Positions 37,436-41,855 of a stretch of 41,855 bases of DNA are shown here, piece after piece. The DNA is from DASZHA01 sp049644325. Its GTDB lineage: Bacteria > Chloroflexota > Dormibacteria > DASZGP01. The position numbers and the translations under genes were made by a program. The stretch covers positions 1-41,855 of the forward strand of contig JBARRR010000134.1 in the NCBI GenBank assembly GCA_049644325.1, in the 5' to 3' direction. Every line of letters starts with the position of its first letter. Position 1 is the first letter of the stretch. The notes below the pieces were generated by a model. It searched no databases and had not been told where the DNA came from. It saw only the letters and a program-made list of their open reading frames with translations.

Positions 37436-39838
37436 TCAGAGCCTGCTGATGCAACGGTTGGTCTCGCGCCAGGCCGCGTTGCCGCCGTTGTTCCAGGTCT
37501 CAAAGATGTCGAACAGGTTGCTGCCGTGGTGGCCATCGCTGAAGTTGACGGGGCAGTTGGGTGGCACCGAAGCCTTCATGCCCGCCAGCATCAAGCCGGC
37601 GATCTTGTTACGCGTGCAGTCCTTGCCGCAGGCCTGCATCAGTGCGGCGATGCCCTTGAACTCCGACCAGGCCAGGAAGAGGAGGTCGCCACCGGGGCCG
37701 TTGAGGTTGGCGCCGGAGTCGTACTGGGCGTACTCGCGCTGGAACTCGTTGATGTCGGAGGCGTAGGCCGCGTAGGAACCCTCGGTGTGGCCGAAGGTGT
37801 ATGCGTCCCATGCCGCCACCCCCGTGATGGGTGGGTTGTAGCCCTGGTCACCAGTCAGCCCCTGGAGTGTGATGTTGAAGGGGAACACCATCCACGGGAC
37901 GGTGTAGTTCTGCTGCTTGGCCTGCTTGATCATCTCGAGGGCGCCGAGCGCGTTCTCCCAGGACCAGACCACCTGTGCCGCGTGGGTCGGGTTGGACATG
38001 TCCGAGATCTCCTTGGCGTAGGAGCCCTGGTTGGCGTTGACGCCGTCCTCGGCGACGATGTTGCCCTCCTGTCCGGCCGAGGCCAGGACCTGGTGGAAGG
38101 CGGCCCGGCCCGGGTCCCAGTTGGGGCTGTTGCGATAGATGATCCCGACCTTCTGGCCGCGGTAACGCGACAGGTAGAGCTCGCCGAACATCGTCCCCGC
38201 CTGCTCAACCGTGGGCAGAGCCGTGTAGCTGTAGCGCAGGCCCTGCGAGCCCTGGGCCACCGCCATGTGGTGGATGTAGAGCTCGTGGTGCTGCTCGGCC
38301 CAGACCCGCACGGCCGGGATCTGGTCGAAACCGATGCCACCCATCAGGAAGAAGGTGCTCGCGTCCATGCACTTCTGCGCCGCGGTCACCGCCGGACCGG
38401 GCTTGTACTGGTCGTCGTTCCAGCTCACGTTGAACTTACGGTTGTAGACGCCGCCGTGGTCGTTGAGGTTCTGCCAGAAGACGTTGAGGTCACTGGCGCT
38501 CACGTTGAAGGCCGGCCCGAAGGTCAGTGCGGAGTGGCCGCAAAGGGTCACCGTGTCGTTGGTGATGCCGATGCGGTCCTGGTCGGCGGGGAAGAGGTTG
38601 GCCACCGGGACGCCGCCGTTGTCGGGCACGAAGACGCTGGTGTTGCCGAACTTCTTGGTGCTGCCAGGGCCCTGCGCCGCCGCGCCAGGACCGCTGGAGC
38701 CCGGTGCCGCGGATGGGTTGGAGCCGTCGGTGGAGCCGTTGGCGCTGTCACCACCGCCGTTGCTGCCTGGCGTTGTCAGGCCGGGGATGCCCCCGCTGCC
38801 AGGGTGGGCCAACGCGTAGGTGCCGTAGCTGGCGCTCCAGATGGTGAGGACGCCCGCCGTGGCAAACAGCCGCGGGTGGCCACGCAGTTGGATGACAAAG
38901 CCGGCCACCGGGCCGGTGCTGTTGGAGAGCGCGTGGGCAATCGGCTGCACCAGCAGCGCAGCCGCCGCGGCGGCGCTGCCGACCAGGATCAGCGCCCACA
39001 GCGGGAATCCCTGGACGGTGGGCTGCCCTGTCTGGCTAGTCGGCGGATTGGCGGCCTTGGCTTGCGGGCTGCCGGACGCGGCCGGAGTGTTGGCCGCGGC
39101 CTGGTCCGGCACGGTCAGGACGCCGGCGCCACCCGGGGCGGAGAACGAGGTGCCGGCGCCCGAATTCGAGTTGGGCACCGCGTACGGCTGGCTGTATGTC
39201 GTGCCGCCGGAGCTGGAGCTGGCCGCCGGGGTGAACGTGGTCTGGGCGCTGGACAGGGCCGAGTCGAACGCGACCGAGTCGGAGGCGGCGGGGTTGGCCG
39301 GTTGGTCATGGATCGAGAGCCCGGTGTTGGAATGAGAGTTCCAGTACGAGACCAGCGGCCCGAGCTCGAAGGACCAGGACTTGCCGTCGGCGGCCAGCTT
39401 GCCGCTCACCCTTGTATTGCAATCCTCCTTGGGCGCCGGGTCGCCGTTCTTGGCGCTGGCCTTCAGCTCCTCGGTGAGGACGCAGGCGTAGAGGTTGGGG
39501 CTGCCGTACTGGGTGGCGGTGTCGCAGTTGAGCTTGAGGGTGAGGACCACGCCGGTCGCCTTGGCCCCGGCCGGCAGGGCGTCGAGGGCCACATGGACGA
39601 ATGCCGTGGCCGTGGCCTGCCCGGCGGTCGTGGCGACATGGATTGAGGGGGTGCAGTCGACGCCCTGGGAATATGGATCCTGGTTACCGACGGTGCTGTA
39701 CACCTGGCGGTCGACAGGGGTCGCCGCGCTGGCGGCGTTGCTGATGGTCGGCAGCAGGGCGAAGAAAGCCGCCGCACCGCCAACAGCGGCCGCGATCGCC
39801 CGCCGCTTCACCATCAATCCCCGGCCTCCATCGCGCAT
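37436..39838 (-). CDS. Membrane-anchored ABC binding protein with DNRLRE-like N-terminal domain
   Basis: An 800-residue protein, about twice the usual length. Order: signal peptide about 10-40; DNRLRE-like beta domain about 45-210 (ATAFVHVALDALPAGAKATGVVLTL, then WSFELGPLVSYWNSH); Ser/Gly/Thr linker; TM helix about 282-305 (LWALILVGSAAAAAALLVQPI); a second hydrophobic segment (LFATAGVLTIWSASYGTYALA); Gly/Ser/Pro linker; then a LivJ-type periplasmic-binding-protein domain about 405-800 (FNVSASDLNVFWQNLND, QKVGIIYRNSPNWDPG, AAQVVWSWENALGALEMIKQA). The ligand is unknown. The ATG at 39838 uses the last base of the hydrolase TGA. This architecture is not the lipoprotein normally paired with a Liv importer. 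Confidence 0.85.
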   Translation of the reverse strand: MRDGGRGLMVKRRAIAAAVGGAAAFFALLPTISNAASAATPVDRQVYSTVGNQDPYSQGVDCTPSIHVATTAGQATATAFVHVALDALPAGAKATGVVLTLKLNCDTATQYGSPNLYACVLTEELKASAKNGDPAPKEDCNTRVSGKLAADGKSWSFELGPLVSYWNSHSNTGLSIHDQPANPAASDSVAFDSALSSAQTTFTPAASSSSGGTTYSQPYAVPNSNSGAGTSFSAPGGAGVLTVPDQAAANTPAASGSPQAKAANPPTSQTGQPTVQGFPLWALILVGSAAAAAALLVQPIAHALSNSTGPVAGFVIQLRGHPRLFATAGVLTIWSASYGTYALAHPGSGGIPGLTTPGSNGGGDSANGSTDGSNPSAAPGSSGPGAAAQGPGSTKKFGNTSVFVPDNGGVPVANLFPADQDRIGITNDTVTLCGHSALTFGPAFNVSASDLNVFWQNLNDHGGVYNRKFNVSWNDDQYKPGPAVTAAQKCMDASTFFLMGGIGFDQIPAVRVWAEQHHELYIHHMAVAQGSQGLRYSYTALPTVEQAGTMFGELYLSRYRGQKVGIIYRNSPNWDPGRAAFHQVLASAGQEGNIVAEDGVNANQGSYAKEISDMSNPTHAAQVVWSWENALGALEMIKQAKQQNYTVPWMVFPFNITLQGLTGDQGYNPPITGVAAWDAYTFGHTEGSYAAYASDINEFQREYAQYDSGANLNGPGGDLLFLAWSEFKGIAALMQACGKDCTRNKIAGLMLAGMKASVPPNCPVNFSDGHHGSNLFDIFETWNNGGNAAWRETNRCISRL

Positions 39839-40698
39839 CAACTATCGGCGCCGTCCAGGAAGTCGACGATGGCGCTCACGCTCTCGGGATGGACACCGCT
39901 GTTGTAGTGGGCCGCGTCGACCTCGACCACCCTGGCGCCAGGAACCTCGCGGGCGAAGCGCGCCGCGTCCTCGGCGGTGAGGATGTGGCCCATGCCGGGC
40001 AGGATCTCGCGTTTCGCCCGTACCATCAGCGCGGGCATCGTCACCGACTTCCACAGCGCGTACGCGTCCTGGGTCTTGCGGAAGTCCTCGTCCTCCCGGG
40101 GGCCGACGCCCGTGGTCCGCGCCCGGATGCCGTCGTCCACCTCTTCGAACTCGTATCGGAACAGCCGCTCGAACGGTTCCCAGGGCTCGTAGATGCCGAG
40201 CGACTGGGCCACCGTGGCGAACTCCTCATACGACGGCCAGACGTGGCTGAGCCGGTCGAGCCCGGCGTAGATCGGCACCGTGGCCGTCTCGTCCGGGACC
40301 CCGCCGGCATCGATCAGCACCAGCCGGTTGACCCGGCCAGGCGCCATCTCGCAGACCTTCATCGCGATCCAGGTCCCCATCGACCAGCCGATGAGGTCGA
40401 AGGTCGCCGCCTTCAGCTGGTCGGCCATCTCCAGGATGTCGGCGACATGGTTGGGCCAGCCATAGGTGCCCGGCGGGGTCTTGTCGCTGAGGCCACGGCC
40501 GCGGGGATCGTAGGCCAGACGGTGGTGACCCTCGGGGTTGAGGGCGCCATAAATCTCGTCGAAGCTGCGGAGGTTGGCGCTGAGGCCCGGGATGCCGATG
40601 AGCAGCGGCGCGTCGGGCTCGCCGGAGAGCTCCGCGGCGACCTCGCCGGAGGCCAGCTGGAAGCGCTTCTCGATCGTCTGGCGCTCGATTATTGCCAC
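39838..40698 (-). CDS. Alpha/beta-fold hydrolase
   Basis: A 286-residue cytoplasmic esterase-type enzyme without a signal peptide. HG-type oxyanion loop IGIPGLSANLRSF, the strand RLAYDPRGRGLS, the nucleophile Ser in LIGWSMGTWIAM, and the likely catalytic His in DAAHYNSG near the C-terminus. The general form is like 3-oxoadipate enol-lactonases and related esterases. As the first gene of the operon, it could cleave imported hydroxyacid oligomers (inference). The start is GTG at 40698; upstream lie the operator-like sites. Confidence 0.88.
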   Translation of the reverse strand: MAIIERQTIEKRFQLASGEVAAELSGEPDAPLLIGIPGLSANLRSFDEIYGALNPEGHHRLAYDPRGRGLSDKTPPGTYGWPNHVADILEMADQLKAATFDLIGWSMGTWIAMKVCEMAPGRVNRLVLIDAGGVPDETATVPIYAGLDRLSHVWPSYEEFATVAQSLGIYEPWEPFERLFRYEFEEVDDGIRARTTGVGPREDEDFRKTQDAYALWKSVTMPALMVRAKREILPGMGHILTAEDAARFAREVPGARVVEVDAAHYNSGVHPESVSAIVDFLDGADS

Positions 40699-40730
40699 GT
40701 TCTCACCCCGCAGTGATGTCTCTCAACCCG

Positions 40731-40744
40731 AACGACCGCTCGTT
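40731..40744. promoter_or_regulatory. TetR-type operator, site 1
   Basis: AACGA-CCGC-TCGTT, an inverted repeat 33 bases upstream of the hydrolase GTG. The wider sequence CCGAACGA-C-CGCTCGTTA is repeated at site 2 with one base changed. AACGA/TCGTT half-sites are of the kind bound by TetR regulators. Confidence 0.6.
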
Positions 40745-40809
40745 ATCGGTTGGAATTGGTGGCCTGATTGACTCGAACTTTCTTCCCGCCACTGAGCTAC
40801 AATCTACCG

Positions 40810-40823
40810 AACGATCGCTCGTT
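40810..40823. promoter_or_regulatory. TetR-type operator, site 2
   Basis: AACGA-TCGC-TCGTT, identical arms to site 1 and 79 bp away from it, close to the TetR promoter. The sharing of 17 of 18 bases between two sites in one 209-base divergent region argues for a real operator pair. Confidence 0.6.
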
Positions 40824-40872
40824 AGTCTACGGAGCGCAAGAAAGAATGTCAAGCAATGGTCCGGAGCGGGTG

Positions 40873-40878
40873 TACGAT
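40873..40878 (+). promoter_or_regulatory. -10 element of the TetR gene
   Basis: TACGAT preceded by GTG; the leader would be about 29 nt and carries AAGGAGAG before the TTG start. -35 box unclear. Confidence 0.4.
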
Positions 40879-40907
40879 GCGAACCGACCGCTGACCAAGG
40901 AGAGAAA

Positions 40908-41609
40908 TTGGCTCGAGCCGCGCAGGTAACCGACGGCGAGGCGCCGGGGGGGCGCCGGCCGATGGAGACCGCCAGTCAGCCGCTGGACAACCGTCCCCCG
41001 TCGGCGCAGGCGCGCGGTCCATTGCTACCACCGCGGGCCACAGCCGACGGCACCCTGCGCCGGCTGCAGGAGGCGGCGCTGATCGGCTTCGGCGAGCGCG
41101 GCTATCACGGCGTCTCGATGCGGGACCTGGCCGAGGCCGCCGGGGTGACGGTCAGCTCGGTGTACGCCCACGTCGCCGCCAAGGAGGACCTGCTCTTCGA
41201 CCTGGCGCGGATGGGCCACGAGGAGCACAACGAGCGGATGCGCCGCGCCCTGATGGCTTCGGCGCCCGAGCCGCGCGAGCAGATGAGCAACCTGGTGCGC
41301 AGCCACGCGATCTTCCACGCCACCTACCCCCTGCTGGCGGTGGTGTCGAACAAGGAGCTGCACGCCCTCTCGCCGGAGAACCTCCAGCCCGTGCTGGCCA
41401 TTCGCCACGACTCGGAGCGGATGTTCCTCGACACCGTCAACCGCGGCATGGAGGCCGACGTCTTCCATTGCCCCGACCCCTGGCTTGCGGTGGCGGCGAT
41501 CGGCGGCATGGGGATCCGGATCGCCGAGTGGTTCGACGCCGACGGGCCCTTCCCAGTCGAGCGCGTGGCCGATCGCTACGCCGAGTTCGCCCTCAAGATC
41601 CTGGCGTAA
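40908..41609 (+). CDS. TetR-family transcriptional regulator
   Basis: A 233-residue repressor-type protein. After a 45-residue disordered Pro/Arg-rich N-tail comes the HTH: RLQEAALIGFGERGYHGVSMRDLAEAAGVTVSSVYAHVAAKEDLLFDL. The ligand domain begins near MSNLVRSHAIFHATYPLLAVVSNKELHAL; the 'HA-x-x-P-L-L-A-x-V-x-x-x-E-L' pattern is seen in KstR2/FadR-like TetR proteins that sense acyl-CoA type ligands. The start TTG at 40908 follows an excellent AAGGAG ribosome-binding site; the open frame further upstream runs through the operators and was rejected. It probably controls itself and the divergent hydrolase-to-depolymerase operon. Confidence 0.9.
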   Translation: MARAAQVTDGEAPGGRRPMETASQPLDNRPPSAQARGPLLPPRATADGTLRRLQEAALIGFGERGYHGVSMRDLAEAAGVTVSSVYAHVAAKEDLLFDLARMGHEEHNERMRRALMASAPEPREQMSNLVRSHAIFHATYPLLAVVSNKELHALSPENLQPVLAIRHDSERMFLDTVNRGMEADVFHCPDPWLAVAAIGGMGIRIAEWFDADGPFPVERVADRYAEFALKILA

Positions 41610-41612
41610 GCC

Positions 41613-41855
41613 TCAGCCGCCGCGATCGATGATCGCCAGGCCCGCGATCCCGACGACGTAGAGGACCAGCACGATCAGCGAGTCCGGCCCCAGCCGCAGG
41701 TACTGCCTCCGCGGCCGGAAGACCAGCCCGCCGATGTACACCGCCGTCAGCAGGATGCCGAGGACGGCCAGGAAGACATCGGTCTTCTGAGCCTTGGCCA
41801 GCACCGTGGTGCCGGCCAGCAGCGTTGCCGGGAAGAACAGCGTCGGCAGGAAGGC
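41613..41855 (-). CDS. C-terminal part of a membrane protein, N-terminus outside window
   Basis: The frame stays open to the window edge, giving the last 80 residues: AFLPTLFFPATLLAGTTVLA, then FLAVLGILLTAVYIGGLVF, RPRRQYLRLG, and LIVLVLYVVGIAGLAII before the stop. Three hydrophobic helices with a basic loop. This is reminiscent of the end of sodium/calcium exchanger-type proteins, but the diagnostic part is missing. Convergent with the TetR gene, 3 nt between stop codons. Confidence 0.6.
   Translation of the reverse strand, partial: AFLPTLFFPATLLAGTTVLAKAQKTDVFLAVLGILLTAVYIGGLVFRPRRQYLRLGPDSLIVLVLYVVGIAGLAIIDRGG

Noticed and set aside
37526..39646. Plus-strand open frame of about 700 codons opposite the binding-protein gene
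   Set aside because: Same shadow effect; the minus-strand reading has a signal peptide, TM helix and binding-protein motifs.

Overview
The window is uniformly GC-rich (by eye well above 60%), densely coded on both strands and has no gene-free stretch longer than about 210 bases. I see no tRNA, rRNA, CRISPR array, insertion sequence or phage. Lipoprotein signals, no outer-membrane machinery, many leaderless promoters (a TAnnnT-type box 5-8 nt before the start codon) and frequent GTG/TTG starts suggest a high-GC monoderm-like soil bacterium of the Actinobacteriota/Chloroflexota/Dormibacterota type. That placement is inference.

Layout. 1-5290: cysteine desulfurase (cut by the window edge), zinc-ribbon protein, lipoprotein, an ECF sigma factor/ogt pair, larB, endonuclease IV and a HAD hydrolase. 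5287-10429 (minus): three tightly spaced genes, namely a 996-residue beta-repeat surface protein, a small anchored protein and a Cache-GGDEF diguanylate cyclase. 10589-13514: small HTH regulator, DNA polymerase IV, response regulator, moaC and a MogA/MoaB-type gene. 13688-17637: GAF histidine kinase, a small protein and a TPR-CAP-Ig lipoprotein. 17668-20380: long-chain polyprenyl diphosphate synthase with a degenerate extra domain, a UbiA prenyltransferase (probably quinone synthesis) and a small membrane protein. 20406-21163: cupin and membrane protein. 21196-28412 (minus): a compact folB-larC-folD-folC-pxpB-pxpC-pxpA array ending in a degenerate PHP-type protein. 28495-31818 (plus): a self-regulated XRE gene, GNAT, MDR oxidoreductase and two envelope proteins. 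31845-40698 (minus): a seven-gene operon with a divergent TetR gene (40908-41609) and two matching operator-like palindromes. The right edge carries the C-terminal end of a membrane protein.

The most interesting unit is the 31845-41609 operon. It combines a secreted lipase resembling PhaZ7-type poly(3-hydroxybutyrate) depolymerases, a clear D-3-hydroxybutyrate dehydrogenase, a complete branched-chain-amino-acid-type ABC importer with an unusual membrane-anchored binding protein, and a cytoplasmic alpha/beta hydrolase. Together these could depolymerise an extracellular polyester, import the hydroxyacid or oligomers, cleave them and oxidise 3-hydroxybutyrate to acetoacetate. The second is the surface-protein/diguanylate-cyclase operon at 5287-10429. 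Individual functions are read from motifs; the system-level roles are inference.
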